Shown: positions 56,783-64,000 of the stretch, piece by piece | How the letters are laid out: each line of letters opens with the position of its first letter | Position numbering within the stretch: position 1 is the first letter of the stretch | Origin: Schizophyllum amplum | Lineage: Eukaryota > Basidiomycota > Agaricomycetes > Agaricales > Schizophyllaceae | Reading direction: 5' to 3' | Assembly (NCBI GenBank): GCA_007026445.1 | Contig: VDMD01000048.1 | Location: 62,001-126,000 of the forward strand | Length of the DNA stretch: 64,000 nucleotides | Made by a program: the position numbers and the translations under genes | The notes under the pieces: generated by a model | Told to the model about the DNA's origin: nothing | Seen by the model: the letters and a program-made list of their open reading frames with translations, nothing else | The model's database searches: none

Positions 56783-58122
56783 TAAGGAAAGGCACGGGTT
56801 TCGAAAACCCGCCGGGTCACGGGTAGGATCAGGTCACGGATACGGGTACGGGTCGCTCTCGGCCGACCCGCGAACCCGTCGCAACCCGTGGGAAATCCAT
56901 CAAAAACCCGCCAATAAACACGCAGTTTTCGAGGCCATGGCCTCGCTATTTATTACAGCTCTTTCACATTGACAACGGACGCGTCAAAGCGCCAAATTGC
57001 GCCTAGAATTGTCTATGGTTCGCCGCCGTCAACGTGCGCATCGGCGACGGGCTTCGGCAATTCGGTCCGATTGCCGCGCGCCCGCAAACAACGCGTCTTG
57101 CTCTTCAATCACGACCACAAAGACCTCGCGGCTGCACCCCAGCATCTCGCTTTCTCGTATATCTCGACTCGCCCACCTCGTCAACACAGAAGAGTGCAGT
57201 GCAGCGGCTTATTCAAGTCAAATAAGCAGCAGGAGACGGAAATTGTAGAAGGCCGGCGCGCAGCGCGCGGCGCGGTGTGCAGGTGCGTGGCTACGCCGTG
57301 CACAATATCATAGCTGACTCACTGTTGCAGCCGGCATGCTGTATTTGAACGCCAGCCGTCGCTCCCGCACCCCTTCCACTGCAGCTTTTGCTGCACGCGC
57401 GCCACAGCAAGCAGCGCACGCGCGTTGCCTCAGGCCCTGCAATACCACCCCTCCCCGCCCCAGCTGTACGCCCCGCCGAGCACCCACCGCTCGAGTACTC
57501 ATCGCACCGGGAATTCGCGGCGTGGTACTTGGCGGCCGTGTACAGCTATGGGCTCTTCGACCTCGCGCACACGGCGGACACCCTTCAGGCACGTCAGTAC
57601 GGCATAGCCCCGACCGTGCCCATTCCCAACGCCGCCTCCCCTCCCGCCACCACCATGCTGCAGGAACCAGCGCTCGCGCTGGCGCGTAGGCGCAGGGTGC
57701 AGCGGACTCGGCACTTTAGTCGCACTGCAGCCCCCGGCCGTGCCCCTGCTTGTCGCACCGTCGGGATACGCCAGGCGTGTGCGCGCTGCCTTCCGCTTCA
57801 GCAGCCGGCGACAAGCACATGCTGTAGCGCAGGTGACGCGTTGATCGCCGTGTAGCGCTGCCCTGCACGGAGTGTGTGGTCGGTGTTCACATACGTCGGT
57901 CCTCTGTATAGATTAGCATACCTACTTATGTAGTAGTATGAAATATCATTCAAATTCTATCCTACGAGCCTTCTACAAGCCCCCGGACGCAAGTTGGCCT
58001 ACTACCCGCCAGTAACCCGCGGGTGACCCGTGTATCTAACCCGTGCCACGGGTACGGGTTCCTCACGGGTACGGGTACGGGTCAGCGTCAGAAACCCGGG
58101 GGTAGACCCGTGCTCTTCCTTA
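56783..58122. mobile_element. non-autonomous hAT-like element with coding-like cargo, 1,340 bp
   Basis: Ends: TAAGGAAAGGCACGGG left and TAAGGAAGAGCACGGG right (reverse complement; 14 of 16 match). Perfect 8-bp duplication GTGATAGA at 56775-56782 and 58123-58130. Both subterminal regions (about 120 bp each) are packed with ACGGGT/ACCCGT motifs, left and right in opposite orientation, as expected for hAT transposase binding sites. The interior (about 56,990-57,860) is GC-rich with open frames and a plausible intron but no transposase likeness. It lies exactly inside the Plavaka codons ...SSIT/ESAH. Confidence 0.88.
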
Positions 58123-59424
58123 GTGATAGACGAGCAGAGTCCGTTCAGTGCGCCAAATTCTTGAATGACATCGACGTAATGAACAAGCGAGAAGCCGTCC
58201 GGCCGGACACCCTCATGCTCGAAAATGGTGCGCTCGCGATGGAACTGTTCAAGAGCGTCCTGGATGTTGGTCATAGCATCTTCATCAATACTGTTGGCGC
58301 GAACAAGGTAGCAGAACTCCAGGAAAGAGCTGATGGCCCGGACCATCTGGGGAGGGACGTAGCCTTTGATGGCGGGCAAGATGACCTGTTGACTGCCTTT
58401 AAGCTCACGCTTGATTGCTTGTTACTACAACGTACCTTCATTAATGCCTTGGAGTCATCACCTGTCCATTATTTGAAGCCACGCCCTTGAGGGAAGCGCC
58501 AAAGACCCGGGAAGTTTGGTACCGCCGCGATACGACGGTCAATGTCAGCCATTATCCGCTCGGCCTCGGCTTTGCCATGCACAATCTCTAGGTACTCAAA
58601 GAGCCAAGTGACGAGATGGTCCTTGAAGGTTCCTTTGATACATTGGTGGAGGTGATCGGAGGTCAGAAGCTCGTGTATGTCGGCGTAGGGGAATTCACAG
58701 GTAAACGGCTATGCCAAAGCAATGAGTGCCAATCAAGAATTGACATGAGCTATCAACGCACCGTTGCATCATGTATGACACCGTAATCATCCCATAACTG
58801 CTTGGGGCTGAACGCCCCACGCAGCGCCTCTGTATGGGCATGCATGCGGCGCGTCGACGGGCCGTCCAGGTTGTCTGCGTGAGCCGTGCAGTGTGCGCAC
58901 CATCCTTGCACAATGCATGCGAGCAGCACCTGCTCGGGGTAATCGGCGATGTAGGGGCCGATTCCGTACATTGTTTTGCGGTAGTGACCGTCGCCATAGC
59001 GGATGATCTTGGGGACCTTCATGGCGGGCTTGACAGAGCGTAGGATGTGGTGTAGGGATGCATGAAAGAGCTTTTGCCGGAATGAGCGGAAAGTCGCACT
59101 GTCTTGATGAGCTTTGTCGGCTGTTATCTAAGTCAGCAACAAATGGGCTAAACGAAGCGAGAGAAGAGTACTTTTTGGAATGGATAGGAAGCCGATTAGC
59201 GTTACCGTGCCTCTATGTCCTCGCCGCACGGTGTTATGAACAAGGCCGTTGGACATGTATAGCGGATAGAACTCCACCCCAAGTCCTATGGTTTAGCCAA
59301 GTGGTCTGGCGCTAGCCAGAAGAATTGATTGATGAAACACTGAGTCTAGCCAGAGTCTGGATAGAGGCTGTTTGCACAACTTCGGAAGGAAAAAGGCTAC
59401 TGAACTTAGGTTGTTAGGCTGGCA

Positions 59425-59535
59425 CATTTTAGGCATGTTAGGATGGTTAAGTTAGTTAGGATGGTTAAGTTAGTTAGGTTGGTTATATTGGTTAGGTTGG
59501 TTAAGTTGGCTAGGTTGGTTAGGTTGGTTAGGTTG
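59425..59535 (+). repeat. 10-bp-period minisatellite (GTTAGGTTGG)n
   Basis: Degenerate tandem copies of GTTAGGTTGG / GTTAAGTTGG, roughly eleven units. The single TTAGGG is incidental. Confidence 0.85.
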
Positions 59536-59583
59536 GTTAGGGTGGCAAGGACGTTATATATTTAACATCAGTCTAATTGATAA

Positions 59584-59655
59584 GCAAGGTTAGGAAGGTT
59601 AGAAAGGTTAGAAAGGTTAGGAAGGTTAGGGTGATAAGGAAGGGTAAGGAAGGAA
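59584..59655 (+). repeat. 10-bp-period minisatellite (GTTAGGAAGG)n
   Basis: About seven degenerate copies of GTTAGGAAGG / GTTAGAAAGG. It shares the 10-bp register and the GTTAG core with the array just upstream. Confidence 0.85.
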
Positions 59656-59875
59656 AATATAAATTTTTCTTACTTCACTTATAATTATATAGGCCAAATA
59701 TAAATCGATTAAAATAGGTAAATAAAGTAAAAATTAAATATAGAATAGCACAAGTTAGTTCAAATGATTATCTTGTGTTTAAATAGTCTACAAAGGTAAA
59801 CATACCAATAAAAACTATATTACAAAAGTCAATAAGGTTATAATGACTTATACCTTGTTGTTCCTTAAACTTATA
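59656..59875. other. very AT-rich core
   Basis: About 220 bp of mostly A and T, in sharp contrast to the GC-rich window. No ORF or RNA recognised. Probably part of the surrounding mobile segment. Confidence 0.6.
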
Positions 59876-59953
59876 AGGTCTAATGGTGTAGTTGGTTAGA
59901 GTGCCACTCTCTTCTTATCAGAAGGTTGAGGGTTCGATTCCAGCTGTTTGCAG
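59876..59953 (+). other. tRNA-Arg(UCU)-like sequence, probably degenerate
   Basis: Contains an A-box-like TGGTGTAGTTGG and a perfect B-box GGTTCGATTCC at tRNA spacing, with CTTCTTATCAGAAGG resembling the anticodon arm of tRNA-Arg(UCU). Anticodon and T stems have mismatches and the acceptor ends do not pair well, so a working tRNA is unlikely. A tRNA-derived promoter within a mobile element is the better reading. Confidence 0.5.
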
Positions 59954-60085
59954 CATTAATTTTGCCATTTAATTGGCAGCCCTATCCAGACTCTGGTTAG
60001 ATTCAGTGCTTAAGGCATCATTTCTTCTGCATAGAACCAGATACAGAAGGCAATATATAAGGGCATCGGCTCCTGGCGCTCGTCC

Positions 60086-61218
60086 TTGACTTTATCGAAG
60101 TACTCCTCGGCCACCTGTAGCAGTAGCCCTTTCGCAAAAGACTTGCCTGCACGAAGAGCTAAGCCAGCGAAAGCAACCAGGATGCCAGACGCTCACACCT
60201 ACGGTGCCTGGTCCGCAGGGCAGAGACCAGCCGCTCGGCGATTCCAGATGCCGGACCAAGAATCTTACGAAGCTTGGACGGCGCAGAACGAGACCTCAGA
60301 AGCCGAGGAATACGGTCCCAAGATGGTGGCCATGCCTGAGGTCGAGGACGTGCCAGCAGACCAGCTAAGGCAGGTGCTCGACGTCGGCGCACTCCCGGAG
60401 CATCTGAGAGAGCGGGCGTGGGCTATGTTGGAACATCACAAGAAAGCTTTCGCCCTGGACGGTCGCTTGGGAAACTACGAAGCTGCCGCGCGCATCAGAG
60501 TGAAAGAAGACACGCGTCCGATAGCAGTACCCATGTTCGGAGCCTCTCCAGCAAAAAAGGCGGTGATTGACGAACAGATCAACAAATGGTTCCAACAAGA
60601 CGTTATCGAAGCCTCGAAGAGCCCCTGGAGCGCGCCCGTGGTCATAGCGTACCGTAACGGGAAGCCACGATTCTGCGTGGACTACCGCAAACTGAACGCT
60701 GCCACGATCCCCGACGAATTCCCTACCCGCGGCAGCAAGAGATCCTCGCGTCCCTCTCGGGCGCTCAAGTCCTTTCGTCGCTGGACGCGCTCTCAGGGTT
60801 CACTCAACTGTCAGTACACCCGGACAACGTCGAGAAAACCGCTTTTCGGACGCATCGCGGCCTCTTCCAATTCAAATGCCTACCATTCGGGCTTCGAAAC
60901 GGGCCCTCTATATTCCAACGAGTTATGAATTTGGTACCCGCACCCTACTTATGGCTATTCGCGCTTGTCTACATCGACGATGTGGTGGTCTACTCCAAGA
61001 CCTTTGAAGAGCACATCGAGCACCTGGACAAGGTCCTCGGCGCTATCGAAGAAGCGAAGATCACTCTGTCACCATCCAAATGTCACCTCTTCTATTATCC
61101 TGCTAGGGCACAAAGTCTCCCGCTTAGGCTTGTCTACGCATCACGAGAAGGTTTGCGCCGTTCTGGAAATGAAAAGGCCGCAAAACCGCTCGGAACTCAT
61201 GACGTTCTTGGGGATGAC
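60086..61218 (+). pseudogene. Ty3/Gypsy reverse-transcriptase fragment
   Basis: The pol-type sequence begins near 60,170 and becomes clear at AIRVKEDTRPIAVPM-type residues (here AARIRVKEDTRPIAVPMFGA). It continues KWFQQDVIEASKSPWSAPVV, YRNGKPRFCVDYRKLNAATI, QQEILASLSGAQVLSSLDAL, AFRTHRGLFQFKCLPFGLRN, and the catalytic block LVYIDDVVVYSKTFEEH. At least two frameshifts occur (about 60,725 and 61,100). The element stops abruptly at 61,218, where a Copia LTR begins. RNase H and integrase are not in this piece. Strand is plus. Inactive. Confidence 0.88.
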
Positions 61219-61359
61219 TGTTGGGATTGGTGTGCTTGGACCGGCCCAATGGGGAAGTCCGCCGGATTAGGTAGTCATTGTTCCCATTGTACTCTCTCGT
61301 CCTGAACCATCACCTTTTGTGTTCGTGTTTGTGTCTGTGCTCGCTTTCCTCACTCAATA
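61219..61359 (+). repeat. Copia element A, 5' LTR (141 bp)
   Basis: Starts TGTTGGGATTGGTGTGC and ends TCACTCAATA, the same length and sequence as the LTRs of element B apart from four transitions against B's 3' LTR. It is inserted in the Gypsy RT; the preceding 5 bp are ATGAC. The matching 3' LTR is outside the window. Confidence 0.88.
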
Positions 61360-61381
61360 GGTTATGAGCCCCGCGCTCTAG
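61360..61381 (+). other. primer binding site, element A
   Basis: GGTTATGAGCCCCGCGCTCT directly follows the LTR. It is complementary to the anticodon region of initiator tRNA-Met (...GGGCTCATAACC), not to a tRNA 3' end, as in Drosophila copia half-tRNA priming. Confidence 0.7.
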
Positions 61382-61484
61382 CTTATCTAAACCTCAAAAA
61401 CAGTCTCTCTGCTTGCTCTAAACCCTCAGAAAACCCCTACAAAATTTTCCTCTTATCTGATCACCCTCTATCGGCTCATCCACG

Positions 61485-61602
61485 ATGTCCCTCATCTCTC
61501 CTGTCCTCTCCAGGGGTCTGGAGCGTATCCCTGACCTTGCGGGAGTCTGATTGGCACTCCTTCAAGGAGCAGATGTCGCGCTTCTTCTGCGCTGCTCAGG
61601 CT
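61485..61602 (+). pseudogene. gag N-terminal remnant of element A
   Basis: ATG at 61485 begins the same N-terminus as element B gag (MSLISPVLSRGLERIPDLAG). A two-base deletion near 61,545 then shifts the frame into a stop. The homology to gag ends at about 61,602 (SRFFCAAQA). Confidence 0.8.
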
Positions 61603-62255
61603 ACAAGGCGCGCTGCGTCGCTCAGGGCTTCTCGCAGCGCCCCGGCTTCGAGTACACCGAGACGTTCGCGCCTACGCCCAAGTGGTCCGCCATCCGCGCC
61701 ATCCTCGCCCTCGCCGCCATTGAAGACCTCGTCCTCTACTCGGTCGACATCAGCAACGCGTTCCTGAACGGCTGGCTCGACGAGGAGATCTACATGCGTC
61801 AACCGCCCGGCTTCGAGATGCGCAACAAGGACTACGTCTGGCGCCTCAAGAAGTCCCTTTACGGGCTGAAGCAGGCGAGTCACGTTTGGCATGAGACGCT
61901 GAACAAGGTTCTGTGCGACATGGGCTTCACGCGCATCCTCTGCGACCACAGCGTGTGGGTGTTTGGACGCGACGAGGCGCGCATCGTCATTCCTGTCTTT
62001 GTTGATGACATGACGATTGCAGCCAAGACGGACGCACAGGCGCAGGAGATCATTGAAGAGCTGAAGAAGCACTTCAAACTGCGCGAGCTCGGTCCCACCT
62101 CGTGGCTCCTAGGTGTCGAGATCCAGCGCGAGCGTTCGCAGCGCAAGCTCTCGCTCTCCCAGCGCCAGTACTGCGTCGACATCCTCGAGCGCTACGGTAT
62201 GGCAGACTGCAAACCCGTTGTCTCTCCGCTTGATCAGGCTGTGAAGCTGACCGCT
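61603..62255 (+). pseudogene. Copia reverse transcriptase, element A (first part)
   Basis: Picks up in the middle of pol: KARCVAQGFSQRPGFEYTET, FAPTPKWSAIRAILALAAIE, VDISNAFLNGWLDEEIYMRQ, PPGFEMRNKDYVWRLKKSLY, GLKQASHVWHETLNKVLCDM, the catalytic-type VFVDDMTIAAK, and LRELGPTSWLLGVEIQRERS. The frame is clean over about 217 codons. The rest of gag, protease and integrase are deleted. The RT is interrupted at 62,260 by element B and resumes at 63,831. Reading frame continuity across element B is exact (KLTAD-D-APKTPED). Confidence 0.9.
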
Positions 62256-62260
62256 GATGA
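62256..62260 (+). other. target-site duplication GATGA, left copy (element B)
   Basis: GATGA at 62256-62260 and again at 63826-63830, flanking the 1,565-bp element B exactly. Confidence 0.9.
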
Positions 62261-62401
62261 TGTTGGGATTGGTGTGCTTGGACCGGCCCAATGGGGAAGT
62301 CCGCTGGATTAGGTAGTCATTGTTCCTATTGTACTCTCTTGTCCTGAACTATCACCTTTTGTGTTCGTGTTCGTGTCTGTGCTCGCTTTCTTCACTCAAT
62401 A
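62261..62401 (+). repeat. element B 5' LTR
   Basis: 141 bp, TGTTGGG...CTCAATA. It differs from the 3' LTR only at two C/T positions (GCTGG vs GCCGG; AACTATC vs AACCATC). Confidence 0.92.
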
Positions 62402-62423
62402 GGTTATGAGCCCCGCGCTCTAG
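62402..62423 (+). other. primer binding site, element B
   Basis: Identical to that of element A: GGTTATGAGCCCCGCGCTCT, complementary to the interior (anticodon arm side) of initiator tRNA-Met. Confidence 0.7.
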
Positions 62424-62526
62424 CTTATCTAAACCTCAAAAACAGTCTCTCTGCTTGCTCTAAACCCTCAGAAAACCCCTACGAAATTTTCCTCTTATCT
62501 GATCACCCTCTATCGGCTCATCCACG

Positions 62527-63588
62527 ATGTCCCTCATCTCTCCTGTCCTCTCCAGGGGTCTGGAGCGTATTCCTGACCTTGCGGGAGAGTCCGATTGGCA
62601 CTCCTTCAAGGAGCAGATGTCGCGCTTCTTCCGCGCTGCTCAGGCCGACTACGTCACCTCTGACCCTGCTGCTGCGGTGCCTGACCCCAAGAAGCCCCTC
62701 GATGCTGAGCTTGAGTGGCTGCTCTACACCAAGCTCAGTCCCGACGCCGCTGCACTGGTCAAGGACTGCCAAGGGGCAAAGGCGATCTGGAAGGTGCTGA
62801 AGGAGAAGTACGAGAAGCCCACTCCCTGGAAGCGCATGCATGCTCGCAAGGCCTTCCAGCAGTGCCGCCATGACCCCTCTCACCCCATCGAGACACACAT
62901 CGCCAACGTCAAGGCGCAGAAAGCCATCCTCACCGGCGTGGGCGTCACTGTCTCTGATGACGAGGTCATGGACGTCATCCTCATCAACCTGGATGACTCC
63001 TTCGATCAGATACGTATCAACATCCTCTCCCAGACCGCCCTCACACTCGACACCGCCATTAACATGCTCACCTCGAACTCTGGCGCGGCATTCAGTGTCA
63101 AGCAGGAGGAGTTCATCCCTTCGCTTGTGGGGAATGCCGCTCGTGTTGGCCGCGGTCGCCAGGAGCAGGAGGGTCTGTCGGACGGGCGCCAGAATGACCC
63201 CAGCACATTCTGGCTGGACGACAAGGGGTATCGCTGGTGCAACGTCAACAGCAGGGACTGTCACCGCTGTGGGCGTTCCGGGCATATCGCCGCCTTCTGC
63301 ATGTTCGCCATGCCCGAGGCGATCAGGCAGAAGATCTCGGACAAGGTGCATCTCAATGCGAACATGGTCGCCTCGCTCGCGGAGCTTGACGCGGAGGTCG
63401 AGCAGGACTACCAGGTGGATCAGGCTTATGGCGCGTATGTCGTTCCTGCTCGTCGGTCGTCCCCCTCCCCTCCTTCTTCACCGCGTCTCGCTTCCCCCGC
63501 CCCTTCGTCCTCGGCCAACGCTTCTGTCCGCCAGGGTCGTGCCCCTCGTTCCTCCAGGAATGCGCCGAAGATGATTCTCTTCTCGTGA
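62527..63588 (+). CDS. Copia-type Gag (intact)
   Basis: 353-aa nucleocapsid/capsid protein. The ATG at 62527 is the first after the LTR and leader and is conserved in element A. Capsid-like region: SDWHSFKEQMSRFFRAAQAD, CQGAKAIWKVLKEKYEKPTP, RMHARKAFQQCRHDPSHPIE, and IANVKAQKAILTGVGVTVSD (UBN2/gag-pre-type). A CCHC zinc knuckle CHRCGRSGHIAAFC lies at about residue 241. The tail is Ser/Pro-rich and basic, ending in a stop at 63586-63588 without fusion to pol. The full-length open frame suggests recent activity. Strand plus. Confidence 0.9.
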   Translation: MSLISPVLSRGLERIPDLAGESDWHSFKEQMSRFFRAAQADYVTSDPAAAVPDPKKPLDAELEWLLYTKLSPDAAALVKDCQGAKAIWKVLKEKYEKPTPWKRMHARKAFQQCRHDPSHPIETHIANVKAQKAILTGVGVTVSDDEVMDVILINLDDSFDQIRINILSQTALTLDTAINMLTSNSGAAFSVKQEEFIPSLVGNAARVGRGRQEQEGLSDGRQNDPSTFWLDDKGYRWCNVNSRDCHRCGRSGHIAAFCMFAMPEAIRQKISDKVHLNANMVASLAELDAEVEQDYQVDQAYGAYVVPARRSSPSPPSSPRLASPAPSSSANASVRQGRAPRSSRNAPKMILFS

Positions 63589-63675
63589 TGGATATAGGAG
63601 GATGCACATTCGGTGGGAGTTGCAGGATTAGGTGGGAGCTTGATTAGGTGGGAGTTCTTTTGCGGTCCGGCGCAC

Positions 63676-63684
63676 AGGTGGGAG
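63676..63684 (+). other. polypurine tract
   Basis: AGGTGGGAG immediately before the 3' LTR. The same GGTGGGAG word occurs three more times in the 80 bp upstream (63,615-63,660). Confidence 0.75.
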
Positions 63685-63825
63685 TGTTGGGATTGGTGTG
63701 CTTGGACCGGCCCAATGGGGAAGTCCGCCGGATTAGGTAGTCATTGTTCCTATTGTACTCTCTTGTCCTGAACCATCACCTTTTGTGTTCGTGTTCGTGT
63801 CTGTGCTCGCTTTCTTCACTCAATA
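63685..63825 (+). repeat. element B 3' LTR
   Basis: 141 bp, TGTTGGG...CTCAATA, followed by the right copy of GATGA at 63826-63830. Confidence 0.92.
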
Positions 63826-63830
63826 GATGA

Positions 63831-64000
63831 CGCTCCCAAGACGCCAGAGGACATTGACTACATGTCCTCTCGCTCTGCAGAGTACGTCTCTGCCGTCGGC
63901 GCCGTTGCCTGGCTCGCCATCGCCACTCGTCCTGACCTCGCCTACCCCGTCTCTGTCCTCGCGCGTCATACCGGCCATCCTGGGCGCAAGCACTGGCAGG
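63831..64000 (+). pseudogene. Copia reverse transcriptase/RNase H region, element A (continued, runs off window)
   Basis: Resumes the element A frame after element B: APKTPEDIDYMSSRSAEYVS, AVGAVAWLAIATRPDLAYPV, SVLARHTGHPGRKHWQ. This is the conserved block just before Copia RNase H. It continues beyond the window. Confidence 0.9.

Larger units (their letters stand above)
55313..59297 (-). pseudogene. Plavaka-type transposase gene, decayed and interrupted
   Basis: Read from high to low coordinates. Exon pieces with Plavaka-like sequence: YPLYMSNGLVHNTVRRGHRG (59,290 down), RSFRQKLFHASLHHILRSVK, IIRYGDGHYRKTMYGIGPYI with ADYPEQVLLACIVQGWC, ADIHELLTSDHLHQCIKGTF, LPAIKGYVPPQMVRAISSFL, GALNGLCSSIT, (element) SAHIRAVKRPWRRSNRYNTL, NVYALADNLDLPSLPTLIRQ, (element) TYYAPSDQCGAGGMHREHIR, DTILRGAHLISAAGGQ and FYVNKYADHHTFEI. 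Defects: 5' truncation at about 59,297; a CAA-to-TAA stop at 58469-58471; a small deletion/frameshift near 55,610; and two inserted elements (55,776-56,269 and 56,783-58,122). Plavaka is a CACTA-related basidiomycete DNA transposon. The gene is inactive. Confidence 0.85.
59318..60028. repeat. inverted-repeat-bounded segment (about 47-bp arms)
   Basis: Left arm 59318-59364 and right arm 59982-60028 are inverted copies; the inner part CCAGAGTCTGGATAG is identical and the outer part diverges. Within the arms lie CACTGAGTCTAGCC (59338) and its partner ending CAGTG at 60008, so CACTG-type ends of a CACTA/Plavaka-like non-autonomous element are possible. No target duplication was found at either boundary. 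The inside holds a minisatellite, an AT-rich core and a tRNA-like sequence. Confidence 0.65.
62261..63825 (+). mobile_element. gag-only LTR retrotransposon (TR-GAG-like, Copia family), 1,565 bp
   Basis: Complete structure: 5' LTR 62261-62401, primer site 62402-62423, leader, intact gag ORF 62527-63588, purine tract 63676-63684, 3' LTR 63685-63825, and 5-bp target duplications outside. The LTRs are both 141 bp and differ at two positions. There is no protease, integrase, RT or RNase H. It must use proteins from a full-length relative; element A shares its LTR, primer site and gag start and retains RT. Confidence 0.9.

Noticed and set aside
59425..59650. Telomere-like repeat (TTAGGG)
   Set aside because: TTAGGG occurs only once or twice; the real unit is a degenerate 10-mer and the array sits inside a mobile segment, so it is not telomeric DNA.
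62518..63351. 277-codon minus-strand frame opposite gag
   Set aside because: Antisense shadow of the intact gag; no domain and wrong strand for the element.
1..64000. CRISPR arrays, bacterial operons, rRNA genes
   Set aside because: Spliced eukaryotic genes throughout; no direct-repeat/spacer arrays and no rRNA sequence seen.

Overview
This window is nuclear DNA of a filamentous basidiomycete, most likely an Agaricomycete (a wood-decay or polypore-type lineage is an inference, not shown). The grounds are: GC-rich genes broken by many introns of about 45-60 nt with GTRNGT donors and CTRAY branch sites; fungal or basidiomycete-type families (DUF6534 membrane proteins, caleosin, Plavaka transposase); and fungal versions of PAT1, UBA2, SRP72, pinin, profilin and the Cdc4 light chain. 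Coding spans below run from start to stop and include introns, which were placed by eye.

Region 1 (1-53,157) is gene-bearing. In order: 3' part of an OPT-family oligopeptide transporter (+); caleosin/peroxygenase (+); Cdc4/Mlc1-type myosin essential light chain (+); DUF6534 seven-helix membrane protein (+); allantoate/anion-symporter-type MFS transporter (+); secreted two-LysM protein (-); mitochondrial-looking DUF2358/C6orf136-like protein (-); PAT1 mRNA-decay factor (-); DHA1-like MFS transporter (+); AAA-ATPase-like NTPase with a Crinkler-like layout (-); FtsJ-like methyltransferase (-); SUMO E1 subunit UBA2 (-); coiled-coil protein (-); a possible orphan ORF (+); SRP72 (-) head to head with pinin (+); C2H2 zinc-finger regulator (+); uncharacterised coiled-coil protein (-); profilin (-); TFIIIC90-like Pol III factor (-). 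They do not form one pathway. Housekeeping genes for mRNA decay, SUMOylation, protein targeting, splicing, actin and Pol III transcription are interspersed with membrane transporters and surface or effector-like genes.

Region 2 (about 53.2-64 kb) is a nested graveyard of transposable elements. A decayed Plavaka-type transposase gene (minus strand, 55,313-59,297) carries two different non-autonomous hAT-like elements (494 bp and 1,340 bp), each bounded by a perfect 8-bp target duplication and terminal inverted repeats. Beyond its truncated 5' end lies an inverted-repeat-flanked segment with a 10-bp-period minisatellite, a very AT-rich core and a tRNA-Arg-like sequence. Next comes a frameshifted Ty3/Gypsy reverse transcriptase cut by the 141-bp LTR of a Copia element. 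That Copia element is internally deleted and is itself interrupted by a complete 1,565-bp gag-only element with 141-bp LTRs, a 5-bp target duplication (GATGA) and an intact gag ORF.

The most notable items are the gag-only (TR-GAG-like) Copia element with a primer site matching the inside of initiator tRNA-Met, the two hAT-like insertions in one Plavaka gene, the NTPase with effector-like layout that lacks the expected nuclease, a shortened SRP72, a GC-AG intron in caleosin, and a light-chain gene whose first coding exon is only the ATG.
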